Source: Thermoflavifilum sp. | GTDB lineage: Bacteria > Bacteroidota > Bacteroidia > Chitinophagales > Chitinophagaceae | Direction: 5' to 3' | Assembly (NCBI GenBank): GCA_023511875.1 | Contig: JAIMAQ010000003.1 | Coordinates: 62,001-126,000 of the forward strand | DNA: 64,000 nt | Shown: positions 1 through 9,574 of the stretch, in pieces | Layout of the letters: every line of letters starts with the position of its first letter | Numbering within the stretch: position 1 is the stretch's first letter | Notes under the pieces: generated by a model | Told to the model about the DNA's origin: nothing | Databases searched by the model: none | What the model saw: the letters and a program-made list of their open reading frames with translations, nothing else | Position numbers and translations under genes: made by a program

Positions 1-1
1 G

Positions 2-1141
2 TTTATCGAAAAAGCAAAAGAAGAATCGATTCAAGCGATTTTACAGCAAGTAGAACGTAAGAAACGCGGTAAAGTAGAAAAACTCATCGTAACCGGTTGC
101 TTAAGTGCGCGCTACCAGCAAGAATTGGAAAAAGAAATTCCCGAAGTCGATGCCTGGTTTGGCTCTCAGGCTTTCCGTGAAATCTTGCAACTCATGCAAG
201 CCGATTACAAGCATGAGCTTGTGGGTGAACGCCTGTTGAGCACGCCCCGACATTATGCCTATCTCAAAATCAGCGAAGGATGTAACCGTACCTGCGCCTT
301 TTGCGCCATACCCTTGATGCGTGGTAAGCACGTATCGCGCCCCATAGAAGATATTCTCCAAGAAGCCAAAAAATTAACCAGCAAAGGAGTGAAAGAAATT
401 TTGCTGATCGCCCAAGAACTCACCTACTACGGATTGGATATATACAAAAAACGTCGGCTACCAGAATTGTTAGAACGGCTCGCCACTATTCCCGGTATAG
501 AATGGATACGACTACATTATGCTTATCCTGCACAATTTCCCATGGAATTGCTACACGTAATGCGCGATCATCCGAATATTTGTAAATATTTGGATATGCC
601 GTTACAACACATCAACAACCGCATTTTGCAGGCCATGCATCGACAAACAGATCGTGCATATATTGAACATTTAATTCACCAAATTCGAGAAACAATTCCC
701 GACATTTGCTTGCGTACAACTTTTATCACAGGGTTCCCAGGAGAAACACCTGCCGATGTAGATGAATTGATTGCCTTCATGCAAGAAATACGATTTGATA
801 GGGTAGGCGTGTTTACCTATTCACATGAGGAAAACACACAAGCATATCGCTTGCCCGATACTATTCCTCAAGAAGAAAAAGAACGCCGAGCAGAAATTAT
901 CATGGATTGCCAAAGAGAAATTTCTTATGAAAAAAATCTGCAACGTGTTGGCCAAGTGATGAAAGTCATGATAGATCGTCGTGAAGCTGGCCGCTATGTG
1001 GGCAGAACAGAATATGATTCTCCTGAAGTAGACAACGAGGTAATCATTGAAGCGGATAAGCGATTATATCCAGGTGATATGATTTTAGTACAAATTACAG
1101 ATGCTTATGATTATGATCTAGCAGGCAAATGGATGGGTTAA
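2..1141 (+). CDS. rimO: Ribosomal protein S12 methylthiotransferase RimO (5' end missing)
   Basis: Radical-SAM enzyme that adds a methylthio group to an aspartate of ribosomal protein S12, acting in the cytoplasm. The frame is open from base 2, so the gene starts left of the window and most of the N-terminal MTTase domain is missing. The radical-SAM motif CNRTCAFC (CxxxCxxC, codons 281-304) is preceded by KISEG and followed by IPLMRGKHVSRP, the RimO/MiaB signature. A C-terminal TRAM-like segment (about the last 60 residues, GRYVGRTEYDSPEVDNEV) favours RimO over MiaB. bshC follows 24 bases downstream on the same strand. An internal ATG at 125 is not the start, because the homology continues upstream of it. 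Confidence 0.95.
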   Translation, partial: FIEKAKEESIQAILQQVERKKRGKVEKLIVTGCLSARYQQELEKEIPEVDAWFGSQAFREILQLMQADYKHELVGERLLSTPRHYAYLKISEGCNRTCAFCAIPLMRGKHVSRPIEDILQEAKKLTSKGVKEILLIAQELTYYGLDIYKKRRLPELLERLATIPGIEWIRLHYAYPAQFPMELLHVMRDHPNICKYLDMPLQHINNRILQAMHRQTDRAYIEHLIHQIRETIPDICLRTTFITGFPGETPADVDELIAFMQEIRFDRVGVFTYSHEENTQAYRLPDTIPQEEKERRAEIIMDCQREISYEKNLQRVGQVMKVMIDRREAGRYVGRTEYDSPEVDNEVIIEADKRLYPGDMILVQITDAYDYDLAGKWMG

Positions 1142-1165
1142 TTATTCAAAAAGTAAATACGCTCA

Positions 1166-2764
1166 ATGGATTGTCAAATACAACATGTCGCTTACGCAAA
1201 TACAGGATATTTCTCTTCCATTATCATCGACTATTTAAAAGAGCATGAGCAGCTTAAGCCCTTTTATTCCTACAGCATTACCCAACCCAATTTTACAGAA
1301 ATCATTGCACATCGTCGGCAATATCCCTTTTATCGAGAACTGCTGGTAGAAGAGTTGTTGAAGCAATATGCTAAACTAGAATTATCTGAGAAGTTGCGAG
1401 AAAATATATTTTCCTTGCAACAGGAAAACACATTTACTGTATGTACAGCACATCAGCCCAATTTATTCACTGGCTATCTATACGTGATTTATAAAATCGT
1501 ACACATCATCAAGCTAGCTGAAACACTTAATGAACGTTATCCTCATTACCATATTGTGCCAGTATATTTTATGGGTAGTGAAGACAACGATTTAAATGAA
1601 TTGAGCAGTGTGTATATCGCTAGGCATCATCTTCGATGGAATACAGATCAGCAAGGTGCCGTAGGCAGAATGAAACCCGATAAAGAATTAGAAAACTTGA
1701 TTCAACAAATCAGTCAACTCCTCCCCGCAACCATACATACACAAGAACTCATAAGTCTTTTTCGAGATGCTTATTTACAACATAGCAATATACAAGATGC
1801 AACATTATACTTGATAAATGCTTTATTTGGTGAATACGGATTGGTGGTGTTTATTCCCGACCGTCGGGCTTTTAAACAAGCTATGATCCCGATTTTTGAA
1901 GAAGAATTGTTGCATCAAACCACTCAGCATTTGGTGCAACAAACCATACAACAATTATCTGTTTATTATCCTGTACAAGCACATCCACGTGAAATAAATT
2001 TGTTTTATTTAAATGATCAGATCCGCGAACGTATTGTAAAAAATGATTCACAGTGGAAGGTATTGCATAGCGATATCAGTTGGGATGAACATTCTTTAAA
2101 ATCTTGGATAAACCAATATCCAGAGCAAATCAGTCCAAACGTGATGCTACGTGGATTGATGCAAGAAAAGCTCTTACCCAACCTGGCCTTTGTAGGCGGA
2201 GGAGGTGAATTGGCTTATTGGTTAGAATTGAAATCATTATTTGATCATTTTAACGTCCATTATCCTTTATTGCTGCTTCGAACTTCTTGGCTATGGATTC
2301 CCCAAAAAATTTATCGTATCATGGAGCGATTGCACATAGAGTGTGCCGATGTATTCCAGCATCCCGATGTGCTTATCAAACGCTACGTGATGCAAGAAGC
2401 AGGCTCAAGCATTAGCTTACAGGTGCAGCGCAAACAAATTGAACAACTATACGAGCAAATAGCTTTACAGGCCAGGTCTGTAGATCCTACGCTTGTGGCT
2501 TCGGTGCATGCAGCTCGTGTGCGTAGCTTGCATATGCTGGAAAACCTGGAATTGAAAATGCTACGCGCCCAAAAGAAAAAGATGCATATCCAGACTGCTC
2601 AGATTGAACGTATTCATCAACAACTGTTCCCAGAAAATCAATTGCAAGAGCGTATCGAGAATCTCGCCGATTATTACGCTATTTATGGAAAAGATTTCAT
2701 TGCTACTTTACATCAGTATGTTGATCCCTTGTTGATGGCATTTACTGTCGCTACTTATGTATAG
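1166..2764 (+). CDS. bshC: Putative cysteine ligase BshC (bacillithiol synthesis)
   Basis: BshC is thought to add cysteine to glucosaminyl-malate in the last step of bacillithiol synthesis. The 532-residue length fits the family. Recognisable segments are CTAHQPNLFTG (about residues 92-102), PVYFMGSEDNDLNEL (about 130-145), and GGGGELAYWLELK (about 347-360). A C-terminal helical, probably coiled-coil, region spans roughly 430-500. It lies 24 bases after rimO on the same strand and is probably co-transcribed with it. No bshA or bshB is in the window. Assignment rests on remembered family motifs; the biochemical role of BshC is inferred in the literature from genetics. Confidence 0.9.
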   Translation: MDCQIQHVAYANTGYFSSIIIDYLKEHEQLKPFYSYSITQPNFTEIIAHRRQYPFYRELLVEELLKQYAKLELSEKLRENIFSLQQENTFTVCTAHQPNLFTGYLYVIYKIVHIIKLAETLNERYPHYHIVPVYFMGSEDNDLNELSSVYIARHHLRWNTDQQGAVGRMKPDKELENLIQQISQLLPATIHTQELISLFRDAYLQHSNIQDATLYLINALFGEYGLVVFIPDRRAFKQAMIPIFEEELLHQTTQHLVQQTIQQLSVYYPVQAHPREINLFYLNDQIRERIVKNDSQWKVLHSDISWDEHSLKSWINQYPEQISPNVMLRGLMQEKLLPNLAFVGGGGELAYWLELKSLFDHFNVHYPLLLLRTSWLWIPQKIYRIMERLHIECADVFQHPDVLIKRYVMQEAGSSISLQVQRKQIEQLYEQIALQARSVDPTLVASVHAARVRSLHMLENLELKMLRAQKKKMHIQTAQIERIHQQLFPENQLQERIENLADYYAIYGKDFIATLHQYVDPLLMAFTVATYV

Positions 2765-2855
2765 CCATCCATTTGCACAGATACTTTTTTATCCTATTCT
2801 TTGCTTTTTTTATTCCATTAGATAAAATGTTGAAAAGCCTCTATAATTTTATCTC

Positions 2856-5693
2856 ATGAATAAAAATGGCTGGTTATTTCGCAATATATTTCGAGGTGCC
2901 ATATGTTTTTGTATATGCTGCTTTAATAGTCTTTTCTTTATTCAAGCAATAGCGCAATCACCGTTTCCAGAGCAAATTGCCTTACAACATTTTCGTTTGT
3001 TATCGTCGGAAATTGCGGGAACAAATGGTGCGGAATTATCTGATCCAGATTTTGTGCCGCGGAATTATTGGTTTCCAGCCGTAGTTCCAGGTACAGTGCT
3101 CACTACATTAGTGCACCAAGGAATATATCCCGATCCGCATATAGGCATGAACAATATGTTTATTCCTGACGCCAATGACTCGTTCAACATACAGTATGGT
3201 TTATCGAAATACAGCTATTTACCGCATGTAGCCAATCCCTGGAAGAAACCGTATTGGTACCGTACCGAATTTAAAGTGCCGGCTCAGCGTGAAAGCCAAC
3301 ATGTGCAGCTCATTTTCAAAGGCATCAACTACAGAGCGGCCGTATGGCTGAATGGCCATCTCATCGCCGATTCGAGCCAAATGGTGGGCATGTTTGCCGA
3401 ATATGCATTTGATGTGACGCATTGGATTCATGTTGGGGGAAATAATGCCTTAGCGATAGAAATTTTTCCACTTGATGATCCAGGCATGCCTTCACCGCCA
3501 CAACTGAAAGCATTGGGAGATTTTTATCCAAATGGTGGGCCTACGGGAGATATTGGCAAAAATGTAACGATGCTCTGCTCAGTAGGCTGGGATTGGATCC
3601 CTGAAGTGCATGATCGCAATATAGGCATCTGGCAACCCGTATATTTACGTTTTACTGGGCCTGCGGTAATCGAGCATCCTCAAGTAATTACCGATTTACC
3701 CCATCTTCCCGATACCACCACAGCTAGCATTCGTTTACAAGTTCGGCTTTGTAATTTCCAAAGGCGATCGTTTCAAGGTAAGTTGGTGGTAAATCTTGCC
3801 CCACAAGGATTTCCTGGCAAGCCTGTAGAAATTTCCAAGCTAGTAACCCTTTCTCCAACACAAGCATTGCAAATAGAATTCAACCCCGATGCATATCCTA
3901 CATTAATCTGGAAAAATCCTCATTTGTGGTGGCCCAATGGATATGGAATTCCGAATCTGTATCGGATTCGTCTACAATTAATCAACCGTGAAGGCATGGT
4001 TTCAGATGATACCAGCTTTTTGTTTGGCATACGCACGGTAAGCTCTCGTGTGACTATGGTAGATGGCTGGCCTAGAAGAGATTTTTATGTAAACGGCCAA
4101 AGGATAGCCATTACAGGCGGAGCCTGGGTGCCCGATATGATGTTACAAGAAGATTCCTTGCGCTTCGATCGTTCGCTACGGTTGTGTCGCGATGCCCATT
4201 TGAATTTGATTCGCATTTGGGGTGGGGGAGTAGCGCCGCCCGATGTGTTTTTTGAGATAGCCGATCGTTATGGTTTGCTGGTCTGGCAGGATTTCTGGAT
4301 CACGGGCGATACGCAAGGAGAGTTCAAGGGATCGCCCAATTGGCCGCTGCTAGGCGATGTGTTTATTCGAAATGTAGTCAGTACCATTTTACGTTTGCGA
4401 AACCACCCTAGCTTGCTGGTATGGACGGGTGGCAATGAAGGGCATGCGCGTAAATCGCTTTACCTGGCCATGCGCAACGCAGTAGCTCAGCTGGATGGCA
4501 CTCGCCCGTTTATCCCAAGCTCGTCGGGGTTTGCACGCTTGCCAGAGGGCTGGCTGGCCTCCTGGCCCGATAATGAGCCAGCAGGCGTGTATAGCGGTGG
4601 ACCTTACACCTGGCAAAAACCGCAACACTATTTTGCACTGGCCGATCGCGGGCATGATTGGGTATTTAAAGACGAAACGGGGATTCCTTCTCAACCTCCG
4701 TATGCAAGCTTGCCTAAAATCATTCCCGACTTAGTTCCAGATTCCAGTTTGCCTTTCCCGCTCAACAACACCTGGGGATACCACGACGCTTGCACGGGTA
4801 ATGGTCATTACGAACAATATTACTGGCAAATGGTTGAACGTTACGGATCACCATCTCATATTCAGGATTTTAGCCAAAAAATGCAACTCATGAACGCCGA
4901 GGCCTATCGGGCTATCTTTGAATCGGTCGCACATTTGTTGAACGATCGAGGAGGTGTAATGCTGTGGAAGCTCAATGCTGCTTTCCCAAGTGTAATCTGG
5001 CAGATCTTCGATTGGTATTTAATGCCAAATGCTGGCTATTATTTTATCCAATCGGCCTGTGCTCCTTTACATATTCAATTCAACGCCGATGATTCTACCA
5101 TTAGCATCGTGAATCGCAGCTATCAATCGCATGTGCTACAAGCTCAGATTAACTGGTTTGATAGTACAGGCAAGCGCATTTACACTCAAACGTTAAAAAA
5201 ATTAATGTTAACACCCAGCTCTGTAAAGCAGATTGCTTCTTTTCAATCTCGATTATGTAGTTATCCAGGCATTTCGTTTTTGCAACTTAGCTTGCAAGAT
5301 GTACAGGGCAAACTGCTCGATGAAAACACCTATTGGTTGAGTGCTCGGGGAAAATATCACGGTTTTAAAACCTTAGCCCCTACAAGCCTGCAGTCGACAC
5401 TTTTGTCAAAGACAGAAGAGCACGGCCGTACATATTTACGCTTTCGTATCCAGAATACAGGCAATAGTCTAGCATTTTTCATTCATGCCCAGATAATAGA
5501 TGACCAAAATGGCCAGGAAATTTTACCGGCTTATTGGTCGGCCAACTATTTTTCTCTCGCGCCAGGCGAGAGTCGCATCGTCACTGTAAACTTCGATGCG
5601 CCGGCATTGCGAGGAGTACACCGTCTACAATTACTTCTTAAAGCCTGGAATACCCAGCCACAGCAAATAGGTATGTCTTTGTCCGAAAAATAA
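2856..5693 (+). CDS. Secreted glycoside hydrolase family 2 enzyme (exo-beta-glucosaminidase/mannosidase-like)
   Basis: A 945-residue GH2-type enzyme with an N-terminal hydrophobic signal peptide ending near AIAQ (residue 34), so probably periplasmic or exported. The order is a GH2 sugar-binding domain (about 40-240, with WLNGHLI), an immunoglobulin-like domain (about 260-390), a TIM barrel (about 395-700) and C-terminal beta domains. The likely acid/base is Glu528 in WTGGNEG, and the likely nucleophile is Glu607 in FKDETG. The segment VGWDWIPEVHDRNIGIW resembles CsxA-type exo-beta-D-glucosaminidases and related beta-mannosidases. The true substrate cannot be read from sequence. It stands alone, without SusC/SusD nearby. 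Confidence 0.88.
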   Translation: MNKNGWLFRNIFRGAICFCICCFNSLFFIQAIAQSPFPEQIALQHFRLLSSEIAGTNGAELSDPDFVPRNYWFPAVVPGTVLTTLVHQGIYPDPHIGMNNMFIPDANDSFNIQYGLSKYSYLPHVANPWKKPYWYRTEFKVPAQRESQHVQLIFKGINYRAAVWLNGHLIADSSQMVGMFAEYAFDVTHWIHVGGNNALAIEIFPLDDPGMPSPPQLKALGDFYPNGGPTGDIGKNVTMLCSVGWDWIPEVHDRNIGIWQPVYLRFTGPAVIEHPQVITDLPHLPDTTTASIRLQVRLCNFQRRSFQGKLVVNLAPQGFPGKPVEISKLVTLSPTQALQIEFNPDAYPTLIWKNPHLWWPNGYGIPNLYRIRLQLINREGMVSDDTSFLFGIRTVSSRVTMVDGWPRRDFYVNGQRIAITGGAWVPDMMLQEDSLRFDRSLRLCRDAHLNLIRIWGGGVAPPDVFFEIADRYGLLVWQDFWITGDTQGEFKGSPNWPLLGDVFIRNVVSTILRLRNHPSLLVWTGGNEGHARKSLYLAMRNAVAQLDGTRPFIPSSSGFARLPEGWLASWPDNEPAGVYSGGPYTWQKPQHYFALADRGHDWVFKDETGIPSQPPYASLPKIIPDLVPDSSLPFPLNNTWGYHDACTGNGHYEQYYWQMVERYGSPSHIQDFSQKMQLMNAEAYRAIFESVAHLLNDRGGVMLWKLNAAFPSVIWQIFDWYLMPNAGYYFIQSACAPLHIQFNADDSTISIVNRSYQSHVLQAQINWFDSTGKRIYTQTLKKLMLTPSSVKQIASFQSRLCSYPGISFLQLSLQDVQGKLLDENTYWLSARGKYHGFKTLAPTSLQSTLLSKTEEHGRTYLRFRIQNTGNSLAFFIHAQIIDDQNGQEILPAYWSANYFSLAPGESRIVTVNFDAPALRGVHRLQLLLKAWNTQPQQIGMSLSEK

Positions 5694-5804
5694 TTTTTTA
5701 CAGCTTCTTATCTACGCATATACCCTGCGTATCGCATCCATAGCTTTGCTTTTGTCAAAGCATCTACTCTTATGCCTATTTCCGTCAATTAAATCTTACG
5801 AGCC

Positions 5805-6020
5805 ATGATGGTATGCGATTGTTGTCGGGAAAGCTATCTGGATAGCGAAAGCTGGCGTTTTACAGAAGTAATTTGTAGTTGCACCCAGAGTAGCTTTTGG
5901 GTGTGCCAAAATTGTTTGCATAAGACTTGTTTATGTGGGCAACCGATGGTTGAAAAATGGCGGATGGCAGAAAGCGATTGCCCAGGATATTTTCTTGATC
6001 TTATTCAGGAAGAGAGTTAG
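5805..6020 (+). CDS. Small cysteine-rich protein, possible zinc-binding
   Basis: A 71-residue protein I do not recognise. It has ten cysteines: positions 4, 6, 7, 24, 26, 34, 37, 42, 44 and 59. They form two CxC pairs (24/26, 42/44), a CxxC (34/37) and an N-terminal CxCC, a layout that suggests one or two zinc-ribbon-like sites. There is no signal peptide or membrane segment, so it is probably cytoplasmic. It sits alone between the GH2 gene and ubiD on the same strand. Reality as a gene is supported by the patterned cysteines and the start codon directly after a 110-base intergenic stretch. Function unknown. Confidence 0.55.
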   Translation: MMVCDCCRESYLDSESWRFTEVICSCTQSSFWVCQNCLHKTCLCGQPMVEKWRMAESDCPGYFLDLIQEES

Positions 6021-6121
6021 GAAATAGTTGGTGCGCAATTGACTCTGGTAAAATGGAATAACATCGTCTGAGATAGAAGATAAAAGGTGCTACACAGCAA
6101 TCTTTTTGCAGGTAGCCGTTG

Positions 6122-6129
6122 TACCTTTG
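6122..6129 (+). promoter_or_regulatory. TAnnTTTG -7 box ahead of ubiD
   Basis: TACCTTTG matches the Bacteroidota primary-sigma -7 consensus TAnnTTTG. It ends only 12 bases before the ubiD ATG, so the transcript would have a leader of a few bases. No good -33 TTG was found at the usual 19-20 base spacing. Confidence 0.5.
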
Positions 6130-6141
6130 TGAAAAAGCTTT

Positions 6142-8034
6142 ATGGCTTATCAGAGTTTGCGCCAGTTTATCGAAAAGCTCGAAGAAGCGGGCGAGTTGTA
6201 CCGGGTAAAAGCCTATGTAAATCCTCGCCTGGAAATCGCGGAGATTACAGATCGCATGAGCAAGTCGGCCGGTGGAGGGAAAGCCTTGCTATTTGAAAAC
6301 ACAGGTTATGATTTTCCGGTGTTGATCAATGCCATGGGCAGTTACCGCCGCATGTGTATGGCGCTGGGAGTGAATGATCTAGACGATATAGGGAAGGAAA
6401 TGGAAAATTTGCTCAAGAGCCTTTCGGTACCCAGGAATTCACTTTTAGAAAAACTTTCGTTGCTTCCTACTCTAGGCAAGTTAGCCTCCTGGATGCCGGT
6501 GAACTTGAAAGGCCGTGGAGCTTGCCAAGAAGTAGTGATGGCCGAGCCCAATCTATATCGATTGCCTATACTCACTTGCTGGCCAAAGGATGGGGGGCCA
6601 TTCATTACCTTACCTATCATCCACACCTACGACCCGCACACAGGCATACGCAACGTAGGGATGTATCGCATGCAAGTATTCGGTAAAGACCTCACCGGCA
6701 TGCATTGGCATAAACACAAGGTATCGGCACGTCATTTTCAAGCATATCAAGCATTGGGTAGGAAAATGCCCGTAGCTGTTGCCTTAGGCGGAGACCCTGT
6801 ATACACCTATGCAGCCACTGCTCCCTTGCCCGATAACGTAGATGAGTACATGCTCGCAGGGTTTCTACGCAAGAAGAAAGTAGAACTCGTGAAATGCCTT
6901 ACCCAAGATATAGAAGTGCCTGCCGATGCCGATATCATCATTGAAGGATATGTGGATCCTCAAGAAGAGCCCATCTGGGAAGGGCCATTTGGCGACCATA
7001 CGGGGTATTATTCACTGCCCGACTGGTATCCACGTTTTCATGTGACCTGCATCACCCATCGCAAAGATGCCGTATATCCCGCTACCATTGTGGGTATTCC
7101 ACCGCAAGAAGATGCCTGGATTGGTAAGGCTACCGAGCGTATTTTTATTACACCTATTAAAATGACGATGCTGCCAGAAGTGGTAGACATGGATATGCCC
7201 ATCGAAGGTGTCTTTCACAACCTTACCATCGTGAGTATTAAAAAACAATATCCTGGTCATGCGCAGAAGGTGATGAATGCCATGTGGGGAGCTGGACAAA
7301 TGATGTTCAACAAGATTTTGGTAATCGTTGATCAGGAGCTCAACATTCACGACTATAAAACCCTATCCCAGAAAGCCTTTGCCCAGATTCGCCCTGATAT
7401 AGATATTTATTTTAGCCAGGGACCTATGGATGTGCTCGACCATGCCTGCAGCAAACCCGGTATTGGCGGCAAGATGTGTATTGATGCCACGCGTAAATGG
7501 CCAGAAGAACTCGTAGATGAACTTGCTTCCGAGATTTCACTAGCCTCTATTCCCGATTTGCATCAGCTGTACCAATCTTTTCCCGAAATCAAAGACATAC
7601 ATATCGATTTACTCGAACAGCAAATACCTTGCATTTGTATAGCTGTTCAAAAAAATCGGAAACAACATATTGCACAATTACACCAGGCCTGCGCACCGCT
7701 TTTTGCTCCCGCTGGTGTGAAAATGATTCTCTATGCCGAGCATACAGTAGATGTACACGATCTACCCATTATGCTCTGGCGAGTGTGTAACAATTTAGAT
7801 CCGCGTCGCGATCATTACATGGCCGCAGGAATCATGGGCCTGGATGGTACAATTAAAACGCAAGCGTTTGATGGATTTCAGCGGGATTGGCCTAACATCA
7901 TTGTTGCTGATGAAGCTACGATAAAAGCCGTTGATGAAAAGTGGGAATCTCTGCATATAGGGCCTTTCATTCCATCTCCCTCTCTAAAGTTTCGCCACCA
8001 ATTGTATGGAGAAGATGCCGTTGCTAAACCCTGA
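6142..8034 (+). CDS. ubiD: UbiD-family decarboxylase (menaquinone-pathway type)
   Basis: A prenylated-FMN-dependent decarboxylase, 630 residues. The Bacteroidota members of this longer class are annotated as menaquinone biosynthesis decarboxylases and are longer than the roughly 500-residue E. coli UbiD. Family blocks visible are GMYRMQVFGKDLTGMHWHKHK (residues about 174-194), ALGGDP followed by the YMLAGFLR segment, IIIEGYVDP, and WEGPFGDHTGYYSLPDWYP, the active-site region with conserved acidic residues. No UbiX-type prenyltransferase is in the window. A near-perfect TAnnTTTG box ends 12 bases upstream. An exact substrate is not provable from sequence. Confidence 0.88.
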   Translation: MAYQSLRQFIEKLEEAGELYRVKAYVNPRLEIAEITDRMSKSAGGGKALLFENTGYDFPVLINAMGSYRRMCMALGVNDLDDIGKEMENLLKSLSVPRNSLLEKLSLLPTLGKLASWMPVNLKGRGACQEVVMAEPNLYRLPILTCWPKDGGPFITLPIIHTYDPHTGIRNVGMYRMQVFGKDLTGMHWHKHKVSARHFQAYQALGRKMPVAVALGGDPVYTYAATAPLPDNVDEYMLAGFLRKKKVELVKCLTQDIEVPADADIIIEGYVDPQEEPIWEGPFGDHTGYYSLPDWYPRFHVTCITHRKDAVYPATIVGIPPQEDAWIGKATERIFITPIKMTMLPEVVDMDMPIEGVFHNLTIVSIKKQYPGHAQKVMNAMWGAGQMMFNKILVIVDQELNIHDYKTLSQKAFAQIRPDIDIYFSQGPMDVLDHACSKPGIGGKMCIDATRKWPEELVDELASEISLASIPDLHQLYQSFPEIKDIHIDLLEQQIPCICIAVQKNRKQHIAQLHQACAPLFAPAGVKMILYAEHTVDVHDLPIMLWRVCNNLDPRRDHYMAAGIMGLDGTIKTQAFDGFQRDWPNIIVADEATIKAVDEKWESLHIGPFIPSPSLKFRHQLYGEDAVAKP

Positions 8035-8069
8035 GTAGCCTGCATACCTCTGCTTTATGCATTTCTTTT

Positions 8070-8077
8070 TACCTTTG
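8070..8077 (+). promoter_or_regulatory. TAnnTTTG -7 box ahead of lpdA
   Basis: TACCTTTG, identical to the box before ubiD, lies 29 bases before the lpdA start. A clear -33 element was not seen. Confidence 0.5.
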
Positions 8078-8106
8078 GCTTCACAATCACCTAAAAATCA
8101 TTTCTT

Positions 8107-9513
8107 ATGGCTTATGATATCATTGTAATTGGAAGTGGCCCTGGCGGTTATGTAGCAGCCATCCGTGCTTCGCAATTAGGGTTTAAAACAGCAATCGTAG
8201 AACGAGAATCACTGGGCGGCATTTGCTTAAACTGGGGATGCATTCCCACCAAGGCATTGCTGAAAAGTGCACAAGTCATGGAATACGCCCAGCACGCTGA
8301 AAATTACGGGGTAAAAATCGAAAATGCCAGTCCCGATTTTTCGGCAATGATCAATCGCAGTCGTGCTACAGCCGATAAAATGAGTAAAGGCGTTCAGTTT
8401 CTCATGCGCAAAAATAAAATTGATGTCATACAAGGCACTGCCAAGCTCATTGCGAAAGGTAAGATCAGCGTTACCGATGCACAGGGTAAAACCACCATTT
8501 ATGAAGGACGCCACATTATTATTGCCACTGGTGCCCGCAGCAAGGAGTTGCCTAGCATGAAAATCGACCATGAAAAAATTATTGGCTATAGAGAAGCAAT
8601 GGTCTTACCGAAGCAACCTTCATCGATGATCATTGTGGGTTCTGGAGCTATCGGTGTGGAATTTGCGTATTTCTATCACACCATTGGCACACAAGTAACC
8701 ATCGTTGAATTCTTACCACGAATCGTTCCCAATGAAGATGAAGAAATATCGCGCGAGTTGGAAAAAATTTATCGCAAAAAAGGAATCAACATCATGACAG
8801 GCTCAGAAGTCACAGCTGTAGATACTTCCGGGAAAGGAGTAAAAGCGACAGTAAAAACCCCCAATGGTAATGTGACACTAGAAGCCGATATTTTATTGAG
8901 TGCAGTGGGTGTTGTAGCCAATATCGAAAACATCGGCCTGGAAACCATAGGCGTAAAAACCGAAAAGGGAAAAATTGCCGTTGATACTTATTATCAAACC
9001 AACGTGCCCGGTGTTTACGCCATTGGTGATTGTATTCCTGGGCCAGCACTGGCTCATGTGGCTTCTAAAGAAGGTATTGTATGTGTGGAACATATTGCTT
9101 TTCAGGAAAAGAAATATGCACGTAAACCCGAGCCTATCGATTATCACAATATTCCTGGATGTACCTATTGCTCTCCAGAAATAGCTTCTGTAGGATATAC
9201 AGAAAAAGCGGCACGTGAGGCGGGTTATGAAGTGAAAGTGGGCAAATTCCCCTTATCGGCTTCTGGAAAAGCCACAGCCGCCGGAGCCAACGAAGGTTTT
9301 GTGAAAGTAGTCTTTGATGCTAAATACGGCGAATGGCTGGGCACCCACATGATTGGTTATAATGTAACAGAAATCATTGCCGAAACCGTGGTTGCACGTA
9401 AGCTAGAAACTACTTACCATGAAGTTTTAGATGCTATCCATCCGCATCCCACCATTAGCGAATCGGTGAAAGATGCAATCGAAGTGGCATACGGTGAAGC
9501 TATTCATTTGTAA
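8107..9513 (+). CDS. lpdA: Dihydrolipoyl dehydrogenase
   Basis: FAD-dependent E3 subunit that reoxidises dihydrolipoamide in 2-oxoacid dehydrogenase complexes or the glycine cleavage system. The 468-residue length is standard. The FAD-binding IVIGSGPGGYVAA is at residues 5-17. The redox-active pair is Cys40/Cys45 (GGICLNWGCIPTK). The NAD-binding IIVGSGAIGVEF is near residue 180, the second FAD motif TNVPGVYAIGD is near 298-308, and the catalytic HPHPTISE is near the C-terminus (His-Pro-His-Pro-Thr). No E1 or E2 gene is adjacent, so the enzyme probably serves complexes encoded elsewhere. A hairpin terminator follows. Confidence 0.96.
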   Translation: MAYDIIVIGSGPGGYVAAIRASQLGFKTAIVERESLGGICLNWGCIPTKALLKSAQVMEYAQHAENYGVKIENASPDFSAMINRSRATADKMSKGVQFLMRKNKIDVIQGTAKLIAKGKISVTDAQGKTTIYEGRHIIIATGARSKELPSMKIDHEKIIGYREAMVLPKQPSSMIIVGSGAIGVEFAYFYHTIGTQVTIVEFLPRIVPNEDEEISRELEKIYRKKGINIMTGSEVTAVDTSGKGVKATVKTPNGNVTLEADILLSAVGVVANIENIGLETIGVKTEKGKIAVDTYYQTNVPGVYAIGDCIPGPALAHVASKEGIVCVEHIAFQEKKYARKPEPIDYHNIPGCTYCSPEIASVGYTEKAAREAGYEVKVGKFPLSASGKATAAGANEGFVKVVFDAKYGEWLGTHMIGYNVTEIIAETVVARKLETTYHEVLDAIHPHPTISESVKDAIEVAYGEAIHL

Positions 9514-9543
9514 ACTTAAGGATAAACATCTCTTTTACGCAAA

Positions 9544-9572
9544 GCCCTGGAAACCTCATCCAGGGCTTTTTA
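9544..9572 (+). terminator. Rho-independent terminator after lpdA
   Basis: Stem GCCCTGG (9544-9550) / CCAGGGC (9560-9566), nine-base loop, then TTTTT. It lies between convergent lpdA and the minus-strand gene at 9575. Confidence 0.85.
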
Positions 9573-9574
9573 GT

